From NCBI RefSeq assembly GCF_000344135.1, contig NZ_BAOP01000008.1, forward strand, positions 100,236 to 164,235: a DNA stretch of 64,000 nt. Reading direction: 5' to 3'. The notes beneath the pieces are model-generated. The model was not told the DNA's origin, ran no database searches, and saw nothing but the letters and a program-made list of their open reading frames with translations. Both the position numbers and the translations under genes were made by a program. Positions 33,744 to 42,781 of this stretch are shown here, one piece after another. The DNA comes from Gordonia malaquae NBRC 108250 (GTDB lineage Bacteria; Actinomycetota; Actinomycetes; Mycobacteriales; Mycobacteriaceae). The first letter of the stretch is position 1. Each line of letters starts with the position of its first letter.

Positions 33744-34427
33744 TCAACGCTCCAGTTCGGTGCCGCTCTGGGTGTCGGATTGGTTCTGAGTGTGCGACTG
33801 GGTGACGGTTCGCACAAGCACGGTGCCCGCCTGAACGACTGGGACTCCGAGGGCCCACAGTGCTTGCGGGTAGCCGAGGGCCAGCCCGACGAACACCGCG
33901 GCCAGGCATAGTGCACTGATCGACCATGAGAGCCACTGTCCTTGGTTGAGCGCGGCTCGGTCGGCTTCGGCGAGCGTCGTATTGACCGCGACTTCTCCGA
34001 GGACAGCCTCGCGAACCGTTTGTTCGCGTGCTTCCGAGATTCCGAGCTCGCGTTCGATTGCACCCATGCGCCGCTCGTTGATTGCGACAAGGCGATCTGC
34101 GATTCCGGGGAGGATCGACTCGTATTCGGCCAGGTCCTCGGGCCGGGGGAGGTCGCCACTCCACTGGGTGATGGCGGTGATCATGCGGGCATCGGAACCG
34201 CCGATGATCTCGGCGTCGAGTGTCTCGTCGAGCTCCGCTACTCCGCTGTACGTCTCGCTGAGCGAACCTTCGCGGTGGCCGAAGCCACTATCGCCTGCGC
34301 GCTTGTCGCCTGGCGTCGGGTCGTTGTCGTCAGGGGGCGCGGGGTCATGCTCATGGTGTCCACGCCGCGTCGTGCTGCGCGACTGTTCGCGTCCCGAATC
34401 TTCGTCACCATTCAAGAGTATCCCCAA
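33744..34427 (-). CDS. DUF2335 domain membrane protein
   Basis: A 227-residue protein with a long acidic and polar N-terminal third. The DUF2335-like core follows (LPRPEDLAEYESILPGIADR, then a coiled-coil-like charged helix with RMGAIERELG). Two closely spaced hydrophobic helices lie at about 170-205, and a Gln/Thr/Ser-rich tail ends the protein. The family is of unknown function. No ATG is available: TTG at 34427 is used here, and a TTG four codons later has a better ribosome-binding site (GGGGA). It lies alone, divergent from the emb genes, and may be a mobile-element passenger. Confidence 0.65.
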   Translation of the reverse strand: MGILLNGDEDSGREQSRSTTRRGHHEHDPAPPDDNDPTPGDKRAGDSGFGHREGSLSETYSGVAELDETLDAEIIGGSDARMITAITQWSGDLPRPEDLAEYESILPGIADRLVAINERRMGAIERELGISEAREQTVREAVLGEVAVNTTLAEADRAALNQGQWLSWSISALCLAAVFVGLALGYPQALWALGVPVVQAGTVLVRTVTQSHTQNQSDTQSGTELER

Positions 34428-34611
34428 CCGTGGATCGGGACGGCTGAGATCGCCGCAATCAATCGTTTAAGGGTATTACGGTGAATAGTCTGATTACTCG
34501 TGTATCGGGGAATGTTGATGCGCGGTGATCGGCGGCCAATGATGTGACATCCGGGGCAACATACCGGTGCCCTTCAGGTTTTACTTAGCGCGACGGCTTA
34601 GCATCACCTCG

Positions 34612-37600
34612 ATGTCTACTCGGCCTGAAGCACCCTCACGGACGTACGCGATCATCGCGGCTGTCGCCGGATCGATCGCGATCGCGGCGGCGGTGTTGAC
34701 GCCCTTTCTCCCTGTTCAGGAGCAGTCCTCGACCATCGACTGGCCCAGTGGGCAGTCGCTGAACTCGACGGACGCATCGGTCGTCGCACCGCTCGCGACT
34801 CAGACGCCTGCATCGCTCGACGTGAGCGTTCCGTGCGCTGTGCTGCGCCAGGTCGACGCCGACACGCCCAAGACGATCGTGGCGTCCATGCCGACGAAAG
34901 CCGAAGGGTTTCGTGAGAACGCACTGTTGGTCTCGGGATCCCAAGCGGGTGTGACGGTCGCCGTTCGCGGTGTGGAGCTGGTCTCGGCGTCTCGTGCCGA
35001 CCTCGCGAAGTGCCGCAGCGTCCACGTCTGGTCGGACGGACCGACGATGTTCGCGCAAGTTGTGGGCGTCGGACCGGCCGTGACCGATCCGGACGCCCAG
35101 AAGCCTCAGGTCACCGGAGTGTTCACCGATCTCGACGGCGCGCAGGTCAAGGCAGCGCAGGCGGCGGGCCTCGCCGTGACGATCGACGTCGACAACCGGT
35201 TCGACGTGACCCCGACGATCCTCAAGTGGCTGGTCATCATCGTCGGCGTGATCGCCGTGGTCCTCGCCCTGTTCGCCGCGTGGAAGCTCGACTCCGCGAA
35301 CGGCCACCGCCATCGCTTCTCGCCGGTCGGACGCTGGAAGATCCTGATCCCGAGCGTTGTGGATCTGCTGGTCACCGCGTCGCTCGTGGTCTGGCACTTC
35401 CTCGGCGCCGGATCCTCGGACGACGGTTACATCCTCACGATGGGACGCAACGCGTCCGACGCGGGCTACCTCGGCGACTACTACCGCTGGTTCAACGTCC
35501 CCGAGGCGCCGTTCGACTGGTACTACTCCTTCCTCGGACACTGGGCCGAGATCTCCACCGCCGCGATCTGGATGCGGCTGCCCGCTCTGCTCGCGGGACT
35601 GGCGTCGTGGTTCATCCTCAGCCGTGTGCTGCTGCCACGCCTCGGCGTGGCGATCCGCGGATCGCAGTGGGCGGCATTGACCGCCGCCGCCGTGTTCGTG
35701 GCCTACTGGATGCCGTTCGCATCGGGCATGCGCAGTGAGGCGATCATCGTCCTCGGCTCGCTGCTGACCTGGTGGATGACCGAGCGCGCCGTCGCCACCC
35801 GCCGCATCCTGCCCGCGGCGCTCGCCGCACTCTTCGCAGGCATGACTCTGGCGACCGCACCGCACGGCATCATCGCCGTCGCAGTACTGATCGCCGGTTC
35901 CCGACCGATGCTGCGCGTGATCCGCGCCCGCCATCGTGAAGCCGGACTGCTCCCGCTCATCGCGCCGATCGGCGCGGCCTTCGCATTCGTCGTGCTGGTG
36001 GTGTTCCGCCAGCAGACCATCGCCACGATCGGCGAAGCGATCCGCGTGCGCTACGAAGTGGGTCCGACCGCGGCCTGGTACCAGGAACTCCTGCGCTTCT
36101 ACTTCCTGACCCTCTCGCACGACGACGGCGCCCTCGCCCGTCGTCTGCCGGTCCTCGTCCTGGTCCTCTCATTGTTGGCGACGCTCGCGGTCCTGTTGCG
36201 TCGCAAGCACATCCCCGGCATCGCCCGAGGCCCGGTGTGGCGTCTGGTCGCGGCGACCCTCCTGACGATCCTGCTGCTGTCGTTCACGCCCACCAAGTGG
36301 ACGGTGCAGTTCGGCGTGTACGCGGGTCTCGGAGCGGCACTGGCCGCCGTCGTCACCGTCGTGATGGCACAGCAGGCCCGCCGCTCTGCCCGCGACCTCT
36401 GGATCTATCTCGCAGCGCTGATGCTCGCGTGTGCAGGCGCCACGGCGGGCTCCAACGCGTGGGGCTGGAGCTACGACTTCGGCATCTCGTGGTCGGACAA
36501 GATCCCCGGCCTCAAGGGCATTCCGGCTCCGACGCTGTTCCTCGGCCTCACGGGCGTCGCGTTCCTCGCTGCCATCTGGTGCCACGTCCGGCCGCCGACG
36601 TCGAAGGTGATCGATCACGACACCCGGTGGCGGACGGTCGCCCGGTCGGCGCCCATGCTGGTGCTGGTGGTCGCGGTGCTGCTCGCCGAAGGCGCGCTCT
36701 TCGCCCGCGCGGCCGTCCAACGATCCGACAGTTACACCAACCTGAGCGCAGGTCTGCGCGCCGTCACGGGCGACACCTGCGGCATGGCCGACGACGTGCT
36801 CGTCGAATCGGACTCCAACGCCGGGATGCTCACGCCGATCGGGACGTCCGACGTGTCGAAGGCCCTCTCCGGTGACTCCGTCGGTTTCACACCCGACGGT
36901 GTGGCCGCCGATCTGACGCCGGAGAACATCGTCATCGGGGCAGGCACCATCCACACCGGCCGCAAGGTGTCTGCGCCGTTCGTCGTCACCCCCGGAACTC
37001 CGGGAACCCTCGGCGGACGCGGAGCGACCACGGTCAACGGATCGGTCGCTGCCCTCCCGTTCGGTCTCGATCCCGCCCGGACGCCGGTCCTGGGCAGTTA
37101 CGGCTACGACGACGGCACGGCCCACCTCACGTCGTCGTGGTACTCATTGCCCGCGCGCGACGCCTCGCCCCTGCTGGTGATCTCCGCAGCCGGCTCGATC
37201 TTCTCCATCGACCAGGACGCGGCAGCCCGGCCCGGACGCTCGCTTGTCGTCGAATTCGGACGCGGCGAGGGAACCGAGTTCACGTCGATCGGCAGCTACG
37301 TGCCGATCGACCCCGACTGGGGCTCCAACCGGCCGTGGCGCAACCTGCGCATCCCGATGGCCGCAGTGCCCCGCGACGCGACAGCCATGCGGATCGTCGC
37401 CGAAGACTCCAACGTGAACCCGGACGAGTGGCTGGCGTTCACCCCGCCGCGCGCCCCCGTCCTCAAGACTCTGAACGACGTCATCGGGCACGATACCCCG
37501 GTGCTGTTCGACCTGTCTGTCGGCGCGCAGTTCCCGTGCCAGCGGCCGATGACGGCCCGCGACGGCGTGTTCGAGCAGCCGAGGTGGCGCATCATGCCCG

Positions 37601-37860
37601 ACCAGGTGACCGCGGGGTCGAAGTCGACGTCCTGGCAGGACCGGTCCGGTGGCGGCATCCTCGGTGTCACCGACGGCATCGCATCCGAGTCGACGGTGTC
37701 GACGTATCTGAAGAACGACTGGTACCGGGACTGGGGAGCACTGCTGAAACTGACGCCGCTCGCTCCCGACGCGGCGACGGCGCAGGTCTCGACATCGACG
37801 GAGACGGCGTGGGGATGGAAGCGATCGGGTCCGATCCGGGCGGTGTCGCCCAATGAGTAG
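34612..37860 (+). CDS. Arabinosyltransferase, Emb family (EmbA/EmbC-like)
   Basis: GT-C fold membrane arabinosyltransferase that builds the arabinan of arabinogalactan or lipoarabinomannan from decaprenyl-phospho-arabinose. Length 1082 residues as usual. There is an N-terminal helix and extracellular jelly-roll-like domain, about 12 more helices, and a large C-terminal carbohydrate-binding region after about residue 700. The catalytic Asp pair is D270-D271 in SSDDGYILTMGR, with Met at the position equivalent to EmbB M306. The ATG at 34612 is chosen because TAGCAT ends 7 bases upstream. It overlaps the second emb gene by 8 bases. Exact orthology with EmbA, B or C cannot be decided by eye. Confidence 0.9.
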   Translation: MSTRPEAPSRTYAIIAAVAGSIAIAAAVLTPFLPVQEQSSTIDWPSGQSLNSTDASVVAPLATQTPASLDVSVPCAVLRQVDADTPKTIVASMPTKAEGFRENALLVSGSQAGVTVAVRGVELVSASRADLAKCRSVHVWSDGPTMFAQVVGVGPAVTDPDAQKPQVTGVFTDLDGAQVKAAQAAGLAVTIDVDNRFDVTPTILKWLVIIVGVIAVVLALFAAWKLDSANGHRHRFSPVGRWKILIPSVVDLLVTASLVVWHFLGAGSSDDGYILTMGRNASDAGYLGDYYRWFNVPEAPFDWYYSFLGHWAEISTAAIWMRLPALLAGLASWFILSRVLLPRLGVAIRGSQWAALTAAAVFVAYWMPFASGMRSEAIIVLGSLLTWWMTERAVATRRILPAALAALFAGMTLATAPHGIIAVAVLIAGSRPMLRVIRARHREAGLLPLIAPIGAAFAFVVLVVFRQQTIATIGEAIRVRYEVGPTAAWYQELLRFYFLTLSHDDGALARRLPVLVLVLSLLATLAVLLRRKHIPGIARGPVWRLVAATLLTILLLSFTPTKWTVQFGVYAGLGAALAAVVTVVMAQQARRSARDLWIYLAALMLACAGATAGSNAWGWSYDFGISWSDKIPGLKGIPAPTLFLGLTGVAFLAAIWCHVRPPTSKVIDHDTRWRTVARSAPMLVLVVAVLLAEGALFARAAVQRSDSYTNLSAGLRAVTGDTCGMADDVLVESDSNAGMLTPIGTSDVSKALSGDSVGFTPDGVAADLTPENIVIGAGTIHTGRKVSAPFVVTPGTPGTLGGRGATTVNGSVAALPFGLDPARTPVLGSYGYDDGTAHLTSSWYSLPARDASPLLVISAAGSIFSIDQDAAARPGRSLVVEFGRGEGTEFTSIGSYVPIDPDWGSNRPWRNLRIPMAAVPRDATAMRIVAEDSNVNPDEWLAFTPPRAPVLKTLNDVIGHDTPVLFDLSVGAQFPCQRPMTARDGVFEQPRWRIMPDQVTAGSKSTSWQDRSGGGILGVTDGIASESTVSTYLKNDWYRDWGALLKLTPLAPDAATAQVSTSTETAWGWKRSGPIRAVSPNE

Positions 37861-40800
37861 GGGTCGCCCAGTGAGTGAAGTGAAGAACGTGGAATCCGCA
37901 GCCGTCGACCCGTCGCGCGGACCGAGTGAACGCACAGTTCGGATCGCGAAGATCGTCGCCGTGGTCGCCGGTCTGCTCGGTGTGCTGCTGGCCGTCGTCT
38001 CTCCGGTGCTGCCCGTCTCGTACACGAAGACCGAGCTCAACTGGCCGCAGGCCGCTGCGCAGGACGCGACGCCGGTGGTGCAGAACGTCGCGGCGCCGAA
38101 CGTGTCGTACGTCCCCGTCTCGATGGACATCGCCGTGCCGTGTCGGCTCGCCGCCGACCTTCCGGCGAGCGGCGGAGTCCTCGTGTCGACTGTTCCCGCC
38201 GCAGGCGCCGAGGCCGGCAAGGTCGGACTCTTCGTCCGTGCCACCGCGGATCGCATCCTGGTGACGCAGCGGAGTTCGGTCGTCCTCAACGTTCCGCGCG
38301 CGCAGGCGCAGCGCGCGTCCGACTGCCGGATCGTCGTGCACGCCGACTCCGAGGGAACCAGAGGTGCGGTCGAAGGATTCACCGGCGACGGCCAGACCAC
38401 CTTCGACGTCCCCGACCCGAACTCGCGCCCGCAGATCCTCGGTGTCTACACCGATCTGCCGAAGACGACGCCGCCGGACGGGCTGACGTTCCGCTCGACT
38501 GTCGACACCCGTTTCATCTCCAGCCCGACGACGCTCAAGGGCGCACTGCTGATCATCGGCGTCCTCGCGACGCTGTTGTCGATCGCGGCGCTCGCCGTGC
38601 TCGACGCACGCGACGGCAAGAAATTGCGTCGCCTGCTGCCGAAGCGCTGGTGGCGGCCCACCGTTCCCGACGTCTTCGTGACGGCTGTGCTCGGGGTATG
38701 GCTGTTCATCGGCGGCAACACCGCCGACGACGGCTACCAGGTGACCGTCGGGCGAGTCGCGCCCGGAGCCGGTTATCTGGACAACTACTACCGGTACTTC
38801 GGCGTCCCCCAAGATCCGTTCGGCTGGCACTACCAGTACCTGTCGCTGTGGATGCAGGTCAGCACATCCGTGCCGTGGCTGCGCCTGCTGCCGCTGCTGT
38901 TCGGCCTCGCCGGATGGTTCCTGATCAGCCGGTTCGCACTGCCCCGCCTGGGCCGCGCGGTCCGGACGTCGAAGTCGGCGTACTGGGCGGCGGCGCTCGG
39001 GTTCCTCGCCGTCTGGCTGCCGTTCAACAACGGACTCCGTGTGGAACCGGCCATCACCGTCGGCGTCCTCGCGACGTGGGTTCTGGTGGAACGTGCCATC
39101 GCGTCCGGTCGCCTGGTCCCGTGGGCGCTGGCGATCATCACCGCCGCGTTCACGTTGACGATTCACCCGGTCGGCGCGATCGCAGCCGTCGCCCTTCTGG
39201 CCGGGTTGCGCCCACTGCTGGCTCGGCTCCGCGCCCGACGCGCCCGGGACGGCTGGCTCCCGATGCTGATGCCGCTCCTCGCCTCCGGCGTCGCCGTGCT
39301 GTACGAGATCTTCTCCGATCAGACCATCGCGTCGATCATGGAAGGCGTCCGAGTCCAGGGCGTCGTCGGCCCCACCAACAAGTGGTGGAACGAGGGCATG
39401 CGCTACTACGTGCTGCTGAACCCGACTCCCGACGGTTCCATCGCGCGCCGCATCGGCATCTTCGTGACGATCTTGTCCGTCCTGCTTGTCGTTCTGCTGC
39501 TGCTCAGTCGACGCCGGATCACCGGCATGCCGACCGGACCGTTGTGGCGTCTCGTGTCGGTGACGGCGGGCGCGGTTGTGGTGTTGGCTTTCGTCCCGAC
39601 GAAGGCGACCCACCAGATGGGCGCCATCGCGTGTCTGACCGGCGTCCTCGCTGCGGCCGCGACCACGATGATCCGCCCCGAAGTACTGCATCGGCGGTGC
39701 AACCGGACGTTCTTCGCCGCAGCCGCGACCTACGCGCTCGCGGTGGCGTTCGCCGGCCGCAACCAGTGGTGGTACGTCGGCAGCTACGGCATTCCGTGGG
39801 CTGACGACACGCCGCACTTCGGTCCGTTCGCCCTGTACATGCCGATCTTTGCGGCCGCCGTCGCCCTCACCGGCCTCGGCATCTGGCAGTACTACCGCGA
39901 CGACGCGTTGGGCCAGACGCAGGATAGAGACGCAGAGTCCGCCCCACAGCACCTCGGACTCATCAGCAGGCTTCCTCGCTACGCGCTGTCCATCGTGTGC
40001 GCGATCGTCCTGCTGTTCACGTTCGCTTCGGTCGGCAAGGCCGCGATGGGCGACTCGTGGACGTGGGCGCGGTCGAACGTCGACTCGCTGCGCGGGCAGT
40101 CGTGCGCGTTGGCCGAGGACGTCCTCGTCGAGGCCGACCCGAACAAGGGCCTGCTCGCTCCCGCGGACGTCGCCGGTCAGAAGGGCATGAGCGTCGCCGA
40201 TGCACTGGCAGGCGGCAAGGGCAAGGCCGACGGCTTCACGCCGAACGGCGTCCCGACTCATCTCGAGAGTGAAGACGACTCCGACAGCGACTCCAGCGGA
40301 GCCGTTCAGCAGACGTCTGACGCAACGGACTCGTCGTCGACTTCCGGCGGGTCGGCGGACACCGATGGCGGCACGGTCGGCACCGAAGGCGTCAACGGGT
40401 CGTCGGTGAAACTGCCGTTCGGTCTGGACCAGAAGCGGGTTCCGGTCCTCGGCACCTACGGATCGCCGAACGGGCGCGGGAAGCTCACTTCGTCGTGGTA
40501 CGGCCTGCCGGCGCGCAGTGGTGACGCGCCGCTGGTCACCATGTCGGTCGCCGGTTCGGTCGAGTACCTCGACGATCTCGCAGTGCTCAACAGCGGGCAG
40601 TCGTTGCGACTGGAGTTCGGTCGCGTCGAGAAGGACGGCCGAGTCACAACGGTCGCCTCGATGGTCCCGTTGGACGCGGGAGGAGCTCCGCAATGGCGCA
40701 ACCTGCGGTTCCCGCTCTCATCGGCGCCGCCGCGTGCGACGGTCGTCCGGATCGTGGCGTCCGACGTCTCCGCGGCACCCGCACAATGGCTCGCCGTCAC

Positions 40801-41209
40801 ACCACCTCGCGTCACGAAGCTCGTGACGCTGAACGAACTCGTCGGTTCGCAGGCGCCGGTCCTGCTCGACTGGGAGGTCGCACTGGCGTTCCCGTGCCAG
40901 CGTCCCGCGGCCGCGATCAACGGTGTGCTCGAGGTCCCCGAATGGCGGATCACGCCCGACGCCGAAGGCGAGCGCGTGAACTCGCAGCGCTGGATGGCCG
41001 GCGACTACGGCGGCCCGCTCGGCATCACCGAGAACATGCTACGGTCGGTCACCAAACCCGGCTACCTGCGGAACTCGTGGGCCAAGGACTGGGGCACGCT
41101 CCGCCGACTCGAACCCCTCGCCCCGCAAGTCACCGCACGCCTCGACGTCTCGACGATGCAGCACAACGGACTCTGGACGCCGGGCCCGATGAGGCCGTAC
41201 AAGAACTGA
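37853..41209 (+). CDS. Arabinosyltransferase, Emb family (EmbB-like)
   Basis: Second arabinosyltransferase, 1118 residues, translationally coupled to the first. The same architecture is present, with the catalytic pair D292-D293 in TADDGYQVTVGR. The three residues after DDGY differ from the first protein: Gln and Val replace Ile-Leu, and Val replaces the Met at the ethambutol-determining position. A 45-residue Ser/Asp/Thr-rich low-complexity insert (about 805-850) separates two parts of the C-terminal domain, and the first protein lacks it. A GTG at 37871 is a possible alternative start. The pair probably works as a heterodimer, as EmbA-EmbB does in mycobacteria (established for those). Confidence 0.9.
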   Translation: MSRGRPVSEVKNVESAAVDPSRGPSERTVRIAKIVAVVAGLLGVLLAVVSPVLPVSYTKTELNWPQAAAQDATPVVQNVAAPNVSYVPVSMDIAVPCRLAADLPASGGVLVSTVPAAGAEAGKVGLFVRATADRILVTQRSSVVLNVPRAQAQRASDCRIVVHADSEGTRGAVEGFTGDGQTTFDVPDPNSRPQILGVYTDLPKTTPPDGLTFRSTVDTRFISSPTTLKGALLIIGVLATLLSIAALAVLDARDGKKLRRLLPKRWWRPTVPDVFVTAVLGVWLFIGGNTADDGYQVTVGRVAPGAGYLDNYYRYFGVPQDPFGWHYQYLSLWMQVSTSVPWLRLLPLLFGLAGWFLISRFALPRLGRAVRTSKSAYWAAALGFLAVWLPFNNGLRVEPAITVGVLATWVLVERAIASGRLVPWALAIITAAFTLTIHPVGAIAAVALLAGLRPLLARLRARRARDGWLPMLMPLLASGVAVLYEIFSDQTIASIMEGVRVQGVVGPTNKWWNEGMRYYVLLNPTPDGSIARRIGIFVTILSVLLVVLLLLSRRRITGMPTGPLWRLVSVTAGAVVVLAFVPTKATHQMGAIACLTGVLAAAATTMIRPEVLHRRCNRTFFAAAATYALAVAFAGRNQWWYVGSYGIPWADDTPHFGPFALYMPIFAAAVALTGLGIWQYYRDDALGQTQDRDAESAPQHLGLISRLPRYALSIVCAIVLLFTFASVGKAAMGDSWTWARSNVDSLRGQSCALAEDVLVEADPNKGLLAPADVAGQKGMSVADALAGGKGKADGFTPNGVPTHLESEDDSDSDSSGAVQQTSDATDSSSTSGGSADTDGGTVGTEGVNGSSVKLPFGLDQKRVPVLGTYGSPNGRGKLTSSWYGLPARSGDAPLVTMSVAGSVEYLDDLAVLNSGQSLRLEFGRVEKDGRVTTVASMVPLDAGGAPQWRNLRFPLSSAPPRATVVRIVASDVSAAPAQWLAVTPPRVTKLVTLNELVGSQAPVLLDWEVALAFPCQRPAAAINGVLEVPEWRITPDAEGERVNSQRWMAGDYGGPLGITENMLRSVTKPGYLRNSWAKDWGTLRRLEPLAPQVTARLDVSTMQHNGLWTPGPMRPYKN

Positions 41210-41224
41210 CGGCGCGGGGTCGGT

Positions 41225-42478
41225 TCAGGCACCGAAGCGGCGGTTGAGGAGCCGGACGCGGCTGGCGGCGATCGCGGCGTCGGGGTGACCCGACGGGAGG
41301 TTGTTCCGGAGGATCGTCCACGCCTGGAAGTCGTCGCGGCCGTGCGGCGACGACGCCCACGCCTGCAGCGCCGTCACATCGCCGCTGGCGAAGACAGCCG
41401 ACCGCAGGTCTTCACGTAGTTCGTCGAACAGGTCGACGATGCCGGGGGCCGCGGAGTCGGCGATCAAGCCGCCGCGGCCGAACAGGGCGAGGGCGCCGCG
41501 GAGGTCGCCGGTGAGGATCGCCTGGCGCATCTCGGCGACGTCGGAGGTGACGTCGCCGGACAGACGGTAGGGGCGTGACGCGACGACGTCTCCGATGTCC
41601 CGGCGGAGTCGGGAGATCTCGGCGCGGACCGTGACAGACCCGAGTTCGCCGTCGGACAGGAGTCCGGCGAGCTGGTCGGTGCTCAGACCGTCCGGATTCA
41701 GATGGAGGAGCAGCAGGATCTCGGCGTGACGGGGCGACAGCAGTTTGGCCGGCCGACCCGGTGCGCGCCAGCCGGGTTCGTTCGTCAGCACCGACAACCG
41801 AGACTGCAGGCTCGCGGTCAACACCCGCTCGGCTGACAGGTCGACGGCCGTCGACTGCAGTTCACGTTCCACTGCTGCGACCACGGATCGGACCGCGGCC
41901 AGTGCGAACGGTGCGGCGGCAGCTGCTCCGCCGGTCACGTCGATCGCGCCGATGACCTCGCCCGTCACCGGGTCGTGGACGGGCGCGGCCGTGCAGTTCC
42001 ACTTCTGGACCGGGCTCGCGTAGTGCTCGGGGCCGATGATCTGGATGCTGCGGTCCAGACTCAGAGCCAGCCCCGGGGCGTTGGTCCCGACCGAGTCCTC
42101 ACTCCACACGGTGCCCTCGACGAAATTGATCTTCGCCGCCGCACCACGCGTCGAGCGGTCGCCGTCCACCCAGAGCAGGCGCCCGTTCCTGTCGGTCAGG
42201 GCCACCACGACCCCGGCGTCGGCGATGTCGTCGAGCATCAACGACTTGATCAGCGGCCGAACCGACGCGAGCCGGTGAGCTGCACGGTAGGCGGAGAAGT
42301 CGGTGTCGGACATGCCGTCCGGCGACGCTTCCGGGGTCGCCGTGACACCCTGCCGGAGTGACCGCGCCCACGAGTCCCGAACCAGCGAACGCACCGCGCC
42401 GTCGGGTGGAGTGACCCCGGACAGAAACTGTTCGTACGCACGCCGAACTCGCGTGGTCGCAGACTTCCCGTTCGACAT
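41225..42478 (-). CDS. GAF-domain transcriptional regulator (AcoR-like without AAA+ domain)
   Basis: Regulator of 417 residues. Residues about 60-200 form a GAF domain of the type found at the N-terminus of AcoR-like acetoin/aldehyde activators (VVVALTDRNGRLLWVDGD, then GTVWSEDSVGTNAPGLAL). A winged-helix region lies at about 250-330 (LLSPRHAEILLLLHLNPDG, LRRDIGDV). There is no sigma-54 AAA+ module. The ATG is preceded by GGAGGA. In actinobacteria such proteins usually neighbour an ALDH of the kind found 7.6 kb away, so it is a candidate controller of that gene. It is convergent with the emb operon, 15 bases away. Confidence 0.8.
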   Translation of the reverse strand: MSNGKSATTRVRRAYEQFLSGVTPPDGAVRSLVRDSWARSLRQGVTATPEASPDGMSDTDFSAYRAAHRLASVRPLIKSLMLDDIADAGVVVALTDRNGRLLWVDGDRSTRGAAAKINFVEGTVWSEDSVGTNAPGLALSLDRSIQIIGPEHYASPVQKWNCTAAPVHDPVTGEVIGAIDVTGGAAAAAPFALAAVRSVVAAVERELQSTAVDLSAERVLTASLQSRLSVLTNEPGWRAPGRPAKLLSPRHAEILLLLHLNPDGLSTDQLAGLLSDGELGSVTVRAEISRLRRDIGDVVASRPYRLSGDVTSDVAEMRQAILTGDLRGALALFGRGGLIADSAAPGIVDLFDELREDLRSAVFASGDVTALQAWASSPHGRDDFQAWTILRNNLPSGHPDAAIAASRVRLLNRRFGA

Positions 42479-42781
42479 GGCTTCCTCCGGTGGCACTCGT
42501 ACCTTGATTGTGCCAAATCGGGGTGATGCCGGTCACGGTCGGTGCGTTTGTCTGGTGCGACGCACACCCTACTGCTCGTTGAGTGCCTTTCGGCTCGCAA
42601 GCTCGCTCAACGAGCAGAGGGGCGAGTTCGCTTGACGGCCAGTGGGGTGCGTTCGCCGAAACGAGCAGGGGGCGTTCGCTTGTCGAGCAGGGGCAATCAG
42701 GGCTGGGCATGACACCTGTCATGGGAAGGACGTGACATCTGCGCTGGGTGCAGGCTCGGCAGAAGCGGGAACGTAGATGGC
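42479..42781. other. 303-base intergenic region with repeat element, no gene seen
   Basis: Divergent region between the GAF regulator and the ABC operon. The part before 42572 contains the regulator promoter. The middle holds a long inverted repeat, and the stretch 42618-42720 holds several CGAGCAG and GGGGCG copies in direct orientation. No frame longer than about 60 codons with coding character is present. Confidence 0.6.
42572..42617. repeat. Intergenic inverted-repeat element CTGCTCGTTGAG...CTCAACGAGCAG
   Basis: Perfect 12-bp arms (42572-42583 and 42606-42617) enclose a 22-base core with an internal CTCGCAAGCTCG. Elements of this type, with CTCGTTGAG and GAGCTTGCGAG, are in my recollection frequent between genes in Gordonia and Rhodococcus genomes. 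It could act as a terminator or a small mobile palindrome. Confidence 0.65.

Noticed and set aside
37667..40693. A 1008-codon open frame on the minus strand opposite the second emb gene
   Set aside because: It is antisense to a clearly coding gene in high-GC DNA where reverse frames stay open. The product is His/Arg/Asp-rich with no domain, and no ribosome-binding site is seen.
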